DNA of 28,988 nt, taken from positions 1 to 28,988 of the forward strand of contig CAZVWR010000040.1 in assembly GCA_964630905.1 (NCBI GenBank), given 5' to 3'. The notes under the pieces were generated by a model. It was not told where the DNA came from and searched no databases. It saw only the letters and a list, made by a program, of their open reading frames with translations. The DNA is from JAGOEX01 sp964630905. GTDB taxonomy: Bacteria; UBP6; UBA1177. The position numbers were made by a program, and so were the translations under genes. This document shows, one piece after another, positions 9,477 to 17,776 of the stretch. Position 1 is the first letter of the stretch. Each line of letters starts with the position of its first letter.

Positions 9477-10100
9477 ATGCCTCTTTTCATTGGTATTGCA
9501 GGCGGGTCGGGTTCAGGTAAAACTACGATCGCAAGAAAGATAAAAAAATCCTTTTCAAAAGGAGAGCGAGTTATAATTCTTGAAATGGATAGTTATTACA
9601 AGGATTTACATGGAAAAAGCTTTGAGGAGAGGGAAAAGAACAATTATGACATTCCCGATGCCATTGATTTTGAACTGCTTGAAAAACAGCTTAAAACTCT
9701 GCTTGAAAACAAGCCAATTCAAAAACCGGTCTATGATTTTACCATCCACCTGAGAAAAGATGAAACCGAACTTGTTGAACCGGCTGACATAATAATTCTT
9801 GAAGGGATTCTCACTTTCCACAAAAAAGAGATCAGAGACCTGCTTGACATAAGGATCTTCGTTGACACCGATGCCGATATCCGGCTTTTAAGAAGGATCC
9901 GTCGCGATATGGAAACTAGAGGAAGATCATTTGAAGAAATCAGAGAAAGATATTCAAACATGGTCAGACCCGCATACCGCGATTTTGTAAAACCGACAAT
10001 TCAGCATTCACACCTCGTCATCCCGGAAGGAGGACAGGATTTTGTCGCAATTGATATGATCGTCTCAAAAATAACTCACTGGCTCATGGAAAAGAAGTAG
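9477..10100 (+). CDS. udk: uridine kinase
   Basis: 207 residues. It phosphorylates uridine and cytidine to UMP and CMP in pyrimidine salvage, in the cytoplasm. The P-loop GGSGSGKTT is at residues 9-17, a conserved MDSYYKD segment near 37-43, and the nucleoside-binding NYDIPDAID and KPVYDFTIHLR segments follow; IIILEGI carries the Walker B strand and RRIRRDMETRG is the lid. The ATG at 9477 is supported by GGAG seven to ten bases upstream; an in-frame TTG at 9465 overlaps that site. Length is typical (about 210). Cytidine deaminase and purine nucleoside phosphorylase genes lie elsewhere in the window, so several salvage steps are encoded here. Confidence 0.95.
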   Translation: MPLFIGIAGGSGSGKTTIARKIKKSFSKGERVIILEMDSYYKDLHGKSFEEREKNNYDIPDAIDFELLEKQLKTLLENKPIQKPVYDFTIHLRKDETELVEPADIIILEGILTFHKKEIRDLLDIRIFVDTDADIRLLRRIRRDMETRGRSFEEIRERYSNMVRPAYRDFVKPTIQHSHLVIPEGGQDFVAIDMIVSKITHWLMEKK

Positions 10101-10143
10101 AAGTCTTTTATAATTTTTCTTGGAATAATTTTCAAAAATAATC

Positions 10144-10152
10144 TGTTATAAA
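10144..10152 (+). promoter_or_regulatory. extended -10 promoter of the ABC operon
   Basis: TGTTATAAA is an extended -10 element: TG, one base, then TATAAA at 10147-10152. No well-spaced -35 box is visible, which fits the extended -10 class. The leader of about 28 bases contains a T9 tract (10168-10176) directly before GGAGGG. The 86-base gap between udk and this operon holds no clear terminator hairpin. Confidence 0.4.
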
Positions 10153-10186
10153 TACGAATTTGATTTCTTTTTTTTTGGAGGGTTTT

Positions 10187-11113
10187 ATGGATGTAATTAT
10201 TGAACTTGCAAATGTTTCAAAGAGTTACAATGAGATCAAGGCGGTCGAAAACCTTTCTTTCAAACTGAAAAAAGGTGAGATTTTAGGTTTTCTGGGGCCA
10301 AACGGGGCCGGAAAGACGACTGCCATGAAAATGATCACCGGTTACATGCCGCCAGACACCGGAACAATCAAAGTCAGGAACGAAGAGATCACAAAAGATC
10401 CCGTCAAGGCAAGGACAAGCATAGGATATCTCCCTGAGAACAATCCGCTCTATCTCGACATGACAGTTGCCGAATATCTCAATTTCATTGCAGAAATGAG
10501 AGGAATTGAAAACCGTGAAAAAGCGATTGACTCTGCTTTGGCAAAATGCGGCATCAAAAATGTCTCTCACAGAATTATCAACCATCTTTCAAAGGGTTAC
10601 AAACAGAGAGTGGGTCTTGCCCAGGCGATAATCCATGACCCTGAAATTCTAATTCTCGATGAACCTGTGAACGGACTTGACCCCAAGCAGATAACTGAAA
10701 TAAGAAACCTTATCAAAGAGCTCGGAAAGGAAAAGACCGTAATTCTTTGCAGTCATATACTTTCTGAAGTTGAAGCGGTTGCAGACAGAGTTCTCATAAT
10801 AAATAACGGCAGGATCGCAGCGGACGACACCATCGAAAATCTTCGTGAAAGAAGCAAGGGCAGCAACATCTTTGTGCTTGATATTATTGATGAAACTGTT
10901 GATGTTGCTGAAAAACTTAACACATTGGAAAATGTGAAGAAAGTTGAAAAAGTTCATAGCGGACTTTACAGAATATTTGCCGCCGGAACCAAAGAAACAG
11001 GTCATTCCATATTTGTCCTTGCGGCATCAAATAACTGGAAGGTCATTCAGCTTTATCTTGAAGGGAATTCACTGGAAAATATGTTCCTTAACCTTACAGA
11101 AGGAGGGAAATAA
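10187..11113 (+). CDS. ABC transporter ATPase, GldA/NatA-like
   Basis: 308 residues, the ATP-hydrolysing subunit of an ABC-2 type membrane system. Visible motifs: Walker A GPNGAGKTT (near residue 40), Q-loop region YLPENNPLY, signature LSKGYKQRVGLAQAI, Walker B ILILDEPVNGLDP and the H-loop SHIL. After the nucleotide-binding domain comes a C-terminal extension of about 90 residues, as in GldA-type proteins. The ATG at 10187 is preferred because GGAGGG sits at 10177-10182; the open frame upstream starts inside the promoter leader. The stop overlaps the next ATG as TAATG. With the next three genes it forms the GldA-GldF-GldG-DUF4340 set known from gliding bacteria and many non-gliding ones. The substrate is unknown. 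Confidence 0.92.
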   Translation: MDVIIELANVSKSYNEIKAVENLSFKLKKGEILGFLGPNGAGKTTAMKMITGYMPPDTGTIKVRNEEITKDPVKARTSIGYLPENNPLYLDMTVAEYLNFIAEMRGIENREKAIDSALAKCGIKNVSHRIINHLSKGYKQRVGLAQAIIHDPEILILDEPVNGLDPKQITEIRNLIKELGKEKTVILCSHILSEVEAVADRVLIINNGRIAADDTIENLRERSKGSNIFVLDIIDETVDVAEKLNTLENVKKVEKVHSGLYRIFAAGTKETGHSIFVLAASNNWKVIQLYLEGNSLENMFLNLTEGGK

Positions 11114-11826
11114 TGAAAAAAGCACTCGTAATTGCAAAAAAAGAACTGCTCAGCTATTTTAATTCAGCGATTGCCTACATATTTTTTACTCTGTTCCTTG
11201 TGATACTCGGATTTTTATTTTTCCGGCTTTATTTCCTTATCGGAATTGTGAGCATGAATGATTTTTTCAGTATTATTCCATGGATATTCCTCATCTTCAT
11301 TCCCTCTGTCACCATGAAAAGCTGGGCTGAAGAAAAAAAGACTGGAACAATGGAAGTCCTTTTCACAATGCCGGTAACTGACTTTGTGCTTGTAACAGGG
11401 AAATTTCTGGCCGGTTTTGCTTTTGTTTCGATTGCGATAATACTCACATTCATCGTGCCGGTTCTTGTCTCAATGACTGGAACTCTTGACTGGGGACCTG
11501 TATTTACTTCATACATCGGGCTTTTCCTTCTGGCCGGAAGCTATGTCGCAATAGGCAATCTGATAAGTTCATTTACCGCCAATCAGGTTTCAGCATTTCT
11601 TATCACAGCTGTTTCCATACTTGTTTTCATGATAATCGGAACTGAACCGGTCTATTCAGTATTTCCCAATTTTATCGCTGATACAGTACGGAATTTTTCA
11701 CTTAGTTACCATTTTCAGAGCATTCAGAGAGGAGTTCTTGATTCAAGGGATATGGTTTACTATCTTTCTATCATTTCCCTTTTCATGTTCTTCAACATCC
11801 GCTCGATTGAAAGCAGAAACTGGTAG
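11113..11826 (+). CDS. ABC-2 type permease, GldF-like
   Basis: 237 residues with about six hydrophobic segments (roughly residues 15-40, 50-70, 95-120, 130-155, 160-180 and 212-232), consistent with a complete ABC-2 permease half. The conserved loop IPSVTMKSWAEEKKTGTMEV after the second segment matches the GldF/ABC2_membrane family, where a TMR-AEE-R-GT pattern is usual. It starts at the ATG overlapping the stop of the ATPase gene (TAATG), with GGAGGG ten bases upstream, so the two are translationally coupled. It would pair with the ATPase and with the GldG-like protein encoded 12 bases downstream. Whether it moves a substrate or does mechanical work is not known. Confidence 0.9.
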   Translation: MKKALVIAKKELLSYFNSAIAYIFFTLFLVILGFLFFRLYFLIGIVSMNDFFSIIPWIFLIFIPSVTMKSWAEEKKTGTMEVLFTMPVTDFVLVTGKFLAGFAFVSIAIILTFIVPVLVSMTGTLDWGPVFTSYIGLFLLAGSYVAIGNLISSFTANQVSAFLITAVSILVFMIIGTEPVYSVFPNFIADTVRNFSLSYHFQSIQRGVLDSRDMVYYLSIISLFMFFNIRSIESRNW

Positions 11827-11838
11827 GAGGGAACAACA

Positions 11839-13455
11839 ATGAGAAACAAAAGAAGAGATGCAGTAATAAGCGTTGTTCTTGCAACAGCGATCGCGATTTT
11901 CATAAACATTCTGGCGACAGATTTTTTCTATCGGCTTGATTTTACAAAAGGGGGACTCTATACAATAAGTTCATCGACAAAAGAGATCCTTTCAAAGCTC
12001 AATGACGATGTGGAAATAAAATTCTATGTGAGCGAGGAACTTCCACCGAAAGTCCTTCCGATTAAGAGAAATGTGCTTGATCTTCTTACTGAATATGAAA
12101 GATACGGCGGCGGAAAAGTGACGCTTTCAATTCTTTATCCTGAAAAAAATGCCGATATTGAAAAAGACGCAAGAAGTGCAGGCATCCAGAAAGTTCAGCT
12201 CAATGTCATCGGGCAGAACAAAGAGGAACTTCAGGCGGCATATATGGGTATCGTGCTTTTTTTCAAGGATAAAATGGAAACTCTCCCTGTTGTCCTTTCA
12301 GTTAATGACCTTGAATTTCAGCTAACTTCGCTGATATTAAAGCTGGCAAAGGATAAAAAGGAACGGATAACTTTTCTCAATTCAAAGCCTCAGCTTCCAC
12401 CTGACCTTGACCCGCAGATGAGGGCTCAGCTTGCCGCACAGATGCCTCAAAGCTATTCAATAAATCAGGATACTCAGGCAGTGGCACAGGCACTGCGGGA
12501 ATTATATCATGTTGAAGAGATCCGTCTTGAAAAAGGGGAGAGCTTTAAGGAAGACACGAAAATAGTTGTTCTCCACGAGCCGGCTAATCTGAGCGGCTGG
12601 GAAAAATTCGCAGTTGACCAGTTCCTGATGAAAGGCGGTAAAGTGATTGTTCTCCAGTCGGGGATGAAGGTTTCTCAACAGGGATTTGCGCAGGAAAAAC
12701 AGTCAAATTATGATGATATGTTTAAGAGTTACGGCTTTGACATTCAGAAGAACATGGTCATGGATGCATATAACTATTCTGTGATGATTCCTCAGGGGAA
12801 CATGAGATATCTTGCACCTTATCCTCTGTGGATAAAGATCCCGCCAGAAAATATTTCATCTGACCTTCCGGAATCAATAAGAAATGCCGGAACCCTTGCT
12901 TTTACATATACAAGCTCCATAAATCTTAACAAAGCTGAAGATATTGATTACAAGTCAGTTGTAAAGTCTTCAGGAAAGAGCTGGGCTCAGTCAAACATGG
13001 TCATGCTCGATCCCTCTGCCATAAAAGAACCTTCGATGAGCGACCTTAAAGTTTTTGATCTTGCAGTACTCGGTCAGGGAAAGTTCAAGAGTGCATTTAC
13101 AAAAGATACCCTGCCGGAAGAGGCAAAAGACAGGGCTTCCGATCTGATCGAGAAAGGAATTGCTGACGGAGCTGTCTTCTATATTGCAGCCCCTGAATTC
13201 ATACTTGACAGAACTGTGCAGAATTTCCAGTCAAACGGAATATTCTTCATCAATATGGTAGATTATCTCACCAACAGCACCGATCTTGTAAACATCAGAA
13301 GCAGGGGACAGGGCTTTGTCCATATCAGTCCTGAAATAACAGACAATGCAAAGAACATCATCAAGTGGACAGGAACACTGCTTGTTCCGTTCATTGTAAT
13401 TATTTTCGGTCTGATCAGAATGATCTCAAGGAACAGAAGATCGGGGAGGGCATAA
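11839..13455 (+). CDS. GldG-like ABC auxiliary protein
   Basis: 538 residues. An N-terminal membrane anchor (about residues 10-30) is followed by a signature region (FFYRLDFTKGGLYTISSSTK) and a large extracytoplasmic part, then a second membrane segment near the C-terminus (LLVPFIVIIFGLI) and a basic tail. This is the topology of GldG/ABC_transp_aux proteins (DUF7088 plus an IFT52-like domain), which are encoded next to GldA/GldF ATPase-permease pairs. Q-rich stretches near residues 195-220 look like a linker. AGGAGGG precedes the ATG by seven to eight bases. The stop overlaps the following start as TAATG. Its role is assumed to be linking the permease to a periplasmic partner. Confidence 0.88.
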   Translation: MRNKRRDAVISVVLATAIAIFINILATDFFYRLDFTKGGLYTISSSTKEILSKLNDDVEIKFYVSEELPPKVLPIKRNVLDLLTEYERYGGGKVTLSILYPEKNADIEKDARSAGIQKVQLNVIGQNKEELQAAYMGIVLFFKDKMETLPVVLSVNDLEFQLTSLILKLAKDKKERITFLNSKPQLPPDLDPQMRAQLAAQMPQSYSINQDTQAVAQALRELYHVEEIRLEKGESFKEDTKIVVLHEPANLSGWEKFAVDQFLMKGGKVIVLQSGMKVSQQGFAQEKQSNYDDMFKSYGFDIQKNMVMDAYNYSVMIPQGNMRYLAPYPLWIKIPPENISSDLPESIRNAGTLAFTYTSSINLNKAEDIDYKSVVKSSGKSWAQSNMVMLDPSAIKEPSMSDLKVFDLAVLGQGKFKSAFTKDTLPEEAKDRASDLIEKGIADGAVFYIAAPEFILDRTVQNFQSNGIFFINMVDYLTNSTDLVNIRSRGQGFVHISPEITDNAKNIIKWTGTLLVPFIVIIFGLIRMISRNRRSGRA

Positions 13456-13991
13456 TGAATAAACGCAATATTATCATGGGATTAATGTTAATTGCTATGA
13501 TCGGTATATTTTATTTTAAAGAAAGCTCCGTTGAAAAGAATGTCTCAAAGAATATTGAAAAGGAATCTGTTAAACTGTTTGAAAACTTTGACGCGTCATC
13601 GCTAATATCAATTGATATCACAAACCTGAAAAAAGGGGAAAAAGTGACTCTCGAGAAAAGCGGTGACAACTGGATAGTCAAAGATAAGAACTGCAATGCA
13701 GATAAAAATGCGATCACAAGGATCATCGAAACACTTCCGAAGATCCGGCTCGGAAGGGATATGGGAGCATTTTCACCTGATCACATGACAGAATACGGCT
13801 TTGACAAAGGACTTGAGATCAAGGCGGGCGGAAAAGTCATAATGCTCGGTGACCAGAAAGGTGTTTCTATTGCACTTAAAGATGGAAATAACATCTATCT
13901 TTCACCATTCACCGAAAAATATCTCTTTGAAAAGTATGATGGCAACTGGTGCGAAAAAACAGAAGAAAAAAAGCCCGAAACTGCTGAATAA
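13455..13991 (+). CDS. DUF4340-like membrane-anchored protein
   Basis: 178 residues. One N-terminal membrane segment (about 6-23, IIMGLMLIAMIGIFYF) is followed by a periplasmic domain with the DUF4340 pattern: a strand ending in V-T-L-E-K-S-G-D-N-W-I-V, then N-A-I-T-R-I-I-E-T-L helix and a D-M-T-E-Y-G-F motif. It is shorter than many DUF4340 proteins (which often carry tandem copies) and seems to hold a single copy. The ATG at 13455 overlaps the previous stop as TAATG and has GGGGAGGG upstream, so the longer open frame from 13365 is not the gene. DUF4340 genes regularly follow gldG-like genes, which supports a shared complex. Confidence 0.8.
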   Translation: MNKRNIIMGLMLIAMIGIFYFKESSVEKNVSKNIEKESVKLFENFDASSLISIDITNLKKGEKVTLEKSGDNWIVKDKNCNADKNAITRIIETLPKIRLGRDMGAFSPDHMTEYGFDKGLEIKAGGKVIMLGDQKGVSIALKDGNNIYLSPFTEKYLFEKYDGNWCEKTEEKKPETAE

Positions 13992-14002
13992 ATAAAGCCA
14001 GT

Positions 14003-14030
14003 TTGACACTATTTACAAATTAAATACAAT
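14003..14030 (+). promoter_or_regulatory. sigma70 promoter of rlmB-rnc
   Basis: A perfect TTGACA (14003-14008) and TACAAT (14025-14030) with a 16-base spacer. An in-frame ATG at 14029 overlaps the -10 box and would lie upstream of the predicted transcription start (about 14037), which settles the rlmB start at 14071. The leader holds a T9 tract (14050-14058) before AAAGGCGG. Confidence 0.65.
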
Positions 14031-14070
14031 GCAAGCCGTTGACGGATTCTTTTTTTTTAAAGGCGGTATT

Positions 14071-14802
14071 ATGGCAAAATCATCTGTCGAATATGTTTAC
14101 GGGATCAACTCCTGTTTTGAAGTGATCAGGGGCGGAAAAAGGAAAGTTTATCAGGCATATCTTGGTGAAAAGAATGTAAATAATCCAAGAATAAAAAAAC
14201 TTATTGAAGTTCTTGATAAAAAGGAAATACCTCATGAGTGGGTCACAAAAGAGCGGCTCAATCAGCTTTCCGGTTCAACCGATAATCAGGGCGCTGTGAT
14301 GAAAACCTCCCTATACAAATATGAAGGACTTGAAAGTGTGAAAGGAGAAAAGAGGATACTTCTTTTAGATAATGTCGAAGATCCACATAATGTCGGAGCT
14401 GTGCTCAGGAGTGCTGAGATCTTCGGGTTTAAAAGCGTTCTTCTTCCTGTCCGCGGAGTTCCTGAGATATATCCATCGGTAATAAAAGTGAGTGCCGGAG
14501 CGAGCGAACATCTGAATATCGTCAGGGAATCGGCTTCCAATGTTTATGTGAAAAAACTTCAGGAAGAACATGGATATACGGTTGTAGCTCTTGACGGAGA
14601 AGGGAAAAGCACACTTGATGATGTTAAAAATATCAACCCTGAAAAGATCCTTCTGGTGATAGGGGGAGAGGACAGATCTGTCGGTCAGTTCATACTCAAC
14701 AAAGCCGATTTTGTCGTTGCCATCAAACAGTTCGGAAAGATAAATTCGCTCAACGCTTCAGTGGCGGCGAGCATAGCAATGTACGCTCTCGGAGGAAAAT
14801 AA
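14071..14802 (+). CDS. rlmB: 23S rRNA (guanosine-2'-O-)-methyltransferase, RlmB/TrmH family
   Basis: 243 residues, a SPOUT-class RNA 2'-O-methyltransferase using S-adenosylmethionine. The N-terminal part (about 5-80, VYGINSCFEVIRGGKRKV) is the SpoU substrate-binding domain. The knotted catalytic domain shows motif 1 (DNVEDPHNVGAVLRSAEIFG; Asn107, Arg113), motif 2 (VIGGEDRSVG) and motif 3 (SLNASVAAS, 226-234). This layout and length fit RlmB, which methylates G2251 of 23S rRNA, but a related target among TrmH-family enzymes cannot be excluded. The ATG at 14071 has AAAGGCGG upstream. The stop overlaps the rnc start (TAATG), a pairing that makes sense for two RNA-maturation genes. Confidence 0.9.
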   Translation: MAKSSVEYVYGINSCFEVIRGGKRKVYQAYLGEKNVNNPRIKKLIEVLDKKEIPHEWVTKERLNQLSGSTDNQGAVMKTSLYKYEGLESVKGEKRILLLDNVEDPHNVGAVLRSAEIFGFKSVLLPVRGVPEIYPSVIKVSAGASEHLNIVRESASNVYVKKLQEEHGYTVVALDGEGKSTLDDVKNINPEKILLVIGGEDRSVGQFILNKADFVVAIKQFGKINSLNASVAASIAMYALGGK

Positions 14803-15515
14803 TGGCTCTTGATCTTGAACTTGTCAGGGAACTTGAAAAAAAGCTGAGATATGAGTTCTCAGATCAAAAACTTCTTGAAAAGGCATTTACCCATCCAAGT
14901 TCCGAAGTTTCAGGCAGTGATCATTATCAGCGGCTTGAATTTCTCGGTGATGAAGTTGTCGGTCTTGGTGTGTCGGCCCTTCTTTTCAAAACTTTTCCTG
15001 ATGCCGAGGAGGGAAAACTTTCAAAAGCCAGAAGTAATCTTATTGATGAGCCGGGACTTGCTTTCAATGCGAGATCGCTTGAGCTCGGACCGCTTCTTAT
15101 ACTTGGAAAAGGTGAAGAAAAGATGGAAGGAAGAGACAAGGATTCGATTCTTGCCGATTCATTTGAATCTCTTATGGCGGTCATTTTTCTTGAAGCGGGC
15201 TGGATGACAGCTTTCAGAATAATTTCAGATGTTTTTGCCCCCCTCATAAATGCCTCTCCCGATATTGAAGACCTGCTTGACCACATAAACCGTGATTATA
15301 AAACAAGATTGCAGGAAATAGCTCAGGAACTCGAACTGCCTCTTCCGGTATATAATGTTATCGGCAAAACAGGACCTGAACACGACCTCATGTTCGTGAT
15401 AGAATGTTCAGCAGTCGGTTTCACAGGAACAGGCACAGGCAGAAACAAAAAATCAGCCGAACAGGATGCCGCAAGAAATATCTTAAGGGAAATGAGAATT
15501 ATCAGCTCCAAATAA
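14802..15515 (+). CDS. rnc: ribonuclease III
   Basis: 237 residues. RNase III cuts double-stranded RNA in rRNA processing and mRNA decay. The catalytic domain carries the signature RLEFLGDEVVGL with Glu46 and Asp50, Glu70 in the second helix, and Asp119/Glu122 in ADSFESL, which correspond to the metal-binding acidic residues of the Aquifex enzyme (E40, D44, E64, D107, E110). A double-stranded RNA-binding domain follows at about residues 162-235 (DYKTRLQE start, NKKSAEQDAARN end). All catalytic residues are present. GGAGG lies at 14791-14795 and the start overlaps the rlmB stop. Confidence 0.96.
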   Translation: MALDLELVRELEKKLRYEFSDQKLLEKAFTHPSSEVSGSDHYQRLEFLGDEVVGLGVSALLFKTFPDAEEGKLSKARSNLIDEPGLAFNARSLELGPLLILGKGEEKMEGRDKDSILADSFESLMAVIFLEAGWMTAFRIISDVFAPLINASPDIEDLLDHINRDYKTRLQEIAQELELPLPVYNVIGKTGPEHDLMFVIECSAVGFTGTGTGRNKKSAEQDAARNILREMRIISSK

Positions 15516-15519
15516 CAAA

Positions 15520-15548
15520 TTGAAAAATTCCTGTAAATGTTGTATGAT
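15520..15548 (+). promoter_or_regulatory. sigma70-like promoter of the DUF1566 lipoprotein gene
   Basis: TTGAAA (15520-15525) and TATGAT (15543-15548) with an ideal 17-base spacer, in the 81-base gap after rnc. Predicted start near 15555, leaving a leader of about 40 bases that ends in AAGGGGTGA before the GTG start codon at 15597. Confidence 0.6.
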
Positions 15549-15596
15549 ATTTGCGTTTTTCAAGTTTGTTAACTTTTATTTCCAAGGGGTGATGCA

Positions 15597-16880
15597 GTGA
15601 AAATAACAAGAATAGCGTTAATTTCGGCTGTGATATTCTGTTCTCTTATTGTTTTTTCAAGTTGCGGAAAATCGAAGAAAAAAACAATTGATGACAACGA
15701 TGTTTCTGATATTGATGCGATTGATGAAGATGTTGTCGAAGATGAAGAAACTGCTGATGACGGTGAAATAATTCATGATGATGACATTCCGTTGAATGAT
15801 CCCGATCTGGATGATGTGGATGACGATCTTCCCGTTGACAATGACAGTATTCCTGATGATGTTGCTGACGATCTGCAGGATACTGATGTTGCTGATGATC
15901 CTGACACATCAGTTCTGCCGGATGAAGATGCCGATGAGGAAACTTCTGATATTGATGCCCCTGAGCCTGTCGTTGCGTGCACCGGAATGAATAAGTGTTA
16001 TAATAATTCAGCGGAGATGACATGCCCTGTAACCGGAGATTTTTACGGTCAGGATTCCCAATATGCTAATCTCGGTTTATGCAGTGCAAAAAGCTTTACT
16101 GTTTCAGGAACAGCACCACAGGAAATTGTGACTGATGACCTGACCGGTCTGGTCTGGCAGAGAACTCTTCCTTCCATCTATCCAGGATGTACCGGAGGAT
16201 TAACTTCCGGTGAAACATGCAGCTGGCAGCAGGCAGTCGATTACTGTGAGGGTCTTGATTACGGCGGTTTCACAGACTGGCGGCTTCCGTCAGTTGAAGA
16301 ACTGTCAACACTTCCCGATTACGGAAAATATATCCCTGCCATTGATTCTGATGTTTTCCCTGAAACTGATCCGAGCTATTTCTGGACATCGTCTGTATAT
16401 GCTGTCCTCAACACATATGTCTGGCTCACATATTTTAATAACGGAGATGTCGGAATATATCTCAAGACTAAATATTACAATGCAAGATGTGTCAGAGGCG
16501 AACCGTATAAGAACGGCAGTGTATTCACCAAGATCACTTTGACCGGTCAGGATGTAATTAAAGATGAACGGACAGGCATCATCTGGGCAGGTACTTATGA
16601 AACTGCCAAAACATGGCAGGGTGCATTGAAATATTGTGAAGATATGAACTATGCAGGATTTACGGACTGGCGGCTTCCCAATGTCAATGAACTGAAATCA
16701 CTTCTTGATTATTCTTTAAAAAACCCGGCAACATCTTTTCCGGCAATGCCTGATCAGTTCTTCTGGTCTTCAACAAATTATCTCGGATACAGTGAATACG
16801 GATGGTATATCAATTTCACATACGGCGAAGTATATTATCATACAAAGACAAATTATTATCACGCAAGGTGTATCAGGTAA
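15597..16880 (+). CDS. lipoprotein with acidic linker and two DUF1566 (Lcl-type) domains
   Basis: 427 residues, GTG start at 15597 supported by AAGGGG seven bases upstream; a nearby ATG at 15592 is out of frame and stops at once. The signal peptide ends in the lipobox VFSSC (Cys23). Residues about 30-122 are almost entirely D, E, V, I, P, T and S, a strongly negative, probably unstructured stalk. Two homologous DUF1566 domains follow (about 175-300 and 310-427). Each has an L-V/I-W start, a W-Q-x-A-x-x-Y-C helix, the hallmark TDWRLP, a W-S/T-S-S/T motif and a terminal A-R-C-V/I-R. This domain has a C-type-lectin-like fold and resembles the end of the DGR target at 27189, but here the terminal codons are AT-rich and non-repetitive, so it is not itself a visible DGR target. 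Ligand unknown. Confidence 0.9.
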   Translation: MKITRIALISAVIFCSLIVFSSCGKSKKKTIDDNDVSDIDAIDEDVVEDEETADDGEIIHDDDIPLNDPDLDDVDDDLPVDNDSIPDDVADDLQDTDVADDPDTSVLPDEDADEETSDIDAPEPVVACTGMNKCYNNSAEMTCPVTGDFYGQDSQYANLGLCSAKSFTVSGTAPQEIVTDDLTGLVWQRTLPSIYPGCTGGLTSGETCSWQQAVDYCEGLDYGGFTDWRLPSVEELSTLPDYGKYIPAIDSDVFPETDPSYFWTSSVYAVLNTYVWLTYFNNGDVGIYLKTKYYNARCVRGEPYKNGSVFTKITLTGQDVIKDERTGIIWAGTYETAKTWQGALKYCEDMNYAGFTDWRLPNVNELKSLLDYSLKNPATSFPAMPDQFFWSSTNYLGYSEYGWYINFTYGEVYYHTKTNYYHARCIR

Positions 16881-16893
16881 AGTTGCCTGAAAT

Positions 16894-17763
16894 TCAGATC
16901 AGACGGTAATCTTTCAATATTTCCGATAATTTATTGATATTCTTCTCTTCCATTTTATCAAGCGGGGATCTGAAATTATCTTCACACAGACCCATTAATG
17001 AAAGAGCAGTTTTGACTGGTCCCGGGTTGGATTCCATGAACATCGCATGGTTGATCCGGTTCATGGATATCTGAATGCCTGACGCCTTTTTAAAATCGCC
17101 TGATAAAGCCGCATTAACAAGTGCTACTGTGAGCTCAGGAAGAACATTCGAGACGACACTTATCACTCCTGTTCCACCCATAGAAATGAACGGTGCGATG
17201 GTAAAGTCATCACCTGAAAGGAAGAAAAATCTTTCTGTCCCTACAGCATCAAGATAATCTGCAAATCTGCCAAGGTCGCCTGTAGCCTCTTTAACAGCAA
17301 CAATGTTGTCTATTGCCGCAAGTTTCTCCAGAGCTTCAGGAGCAACATTAAGTCCCGTCCTGCCCGGCACATTGTAAAGTATTATTTCGGCACCCGTTCT
17401 TGCTATTTCACCGTAATGTCTCACAAGACCTTTTACTGTCGGTTTGTTGTAATAAGGTGTGACTATCAGCACTTTGTTTATACCTGTTTTCAGGGCTGCT
17501 TCGGTCTGGTTTACGGAGTCCGCTGTGTTATTTGTCCCTGTTCCTGCAACAATGTCAAGCCCGGGACATTTTTCTTTGACAAAACTGAACAATTCTATTT
17601 TTTCATCAATTGTGAGAGTCGCCGCTTCACCCGTAGTTCCTGCGGCAACGATACCTGCAACGCCGCCTTCTATCTGGGTCTTAAGGATCTTCTCCAGCGA
17701 TTTGAAATCGATTTTTCCTGTTTTGTCAAACGGTGTGATCACTGCAGTGTAAACACCTTTCAT
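16894..17763 (-). CDS. dapA: 4-hydroxy-tetrahydrodipicolinate synthase
   Basis: 289 residues. DapA condenses pyruvate with aspartate semialdehyde, the first committed step to diaminopimelate and lysine. The TIM-barrel shows AAGTTGEA (Thr43/Thr44), TPYYNKP (Tyr105), YNVPGRTG (Tyr130, Arg135), the Schiff-base lysine Lys158 in VAVKEATGD, and GGTGVISV; all align with the E. coli residues at a constant offset of about three. The ATG at 17763 is used because GGGGAGG lies just upstream; the longer frame from 17787 begins inside the preceding gene. It starts 13 bases after the spoT/rel stop, so it is probably the last gene of that operon. It is convergent with the DUF1566 lipoprotein gene, only 13 bases away. 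Confidence 0.96.
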   Translation of the reverse strand: MKGVYTAVITPFDKTGKIDFKSLEKILKTQIEGGVAGIVAAGTTGEAATLTIDEKIELFSFVKEKCPGLDIVAGTGTNNTADSVNQTEAALKTGINKVLIVTPYYNKPTVKGLVRHYGEIARTGAEIILYNVPGRTGLNVAPEALEKLAAIDNIVAVKEATGDLGRFADYLDAVGTERFFFLSGDDFTIAPFISMGGTGVISVVSNVLPELTVALVNAALSGDFKKASGIQISMNRINHAMFMESNPGPVKTALSLMGLCEDNFRSPLDKMEEKNINKLSEILKDYRLI

Positions 17764-17776
17764 TTTTTCCTCCCCG

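Noticed and set aside
13365..13454. Longer start for the DUF4340-like gene
   Set aside because: The extension lies within the preceding gld-like gene; the ATG at 13455 has a strong GGGGAGGG site and starts directly with the membrane anchor.
15646..16023. Minus-strand open frames rich in His, Gln and Ser opposite the acidic linker
   Set aside because: They are the antisense of repeated Asp/Glu codons, which rarely give stop codons on the opposite strand. No start signals.
16780..16880. End of the two-domain DUF1566 lipoprotein gene as a DGR target
   Set aside because: Codons are AT-rich with mixed third bases and no hairpin follows; it ends 13 bases from dapA.
16887..16897. CTGAA/TTCAG inverted repeat between convergent genes as a terminator
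   Set aside because: Five-base arms with a one-base loop and no T-run; too weak to call.
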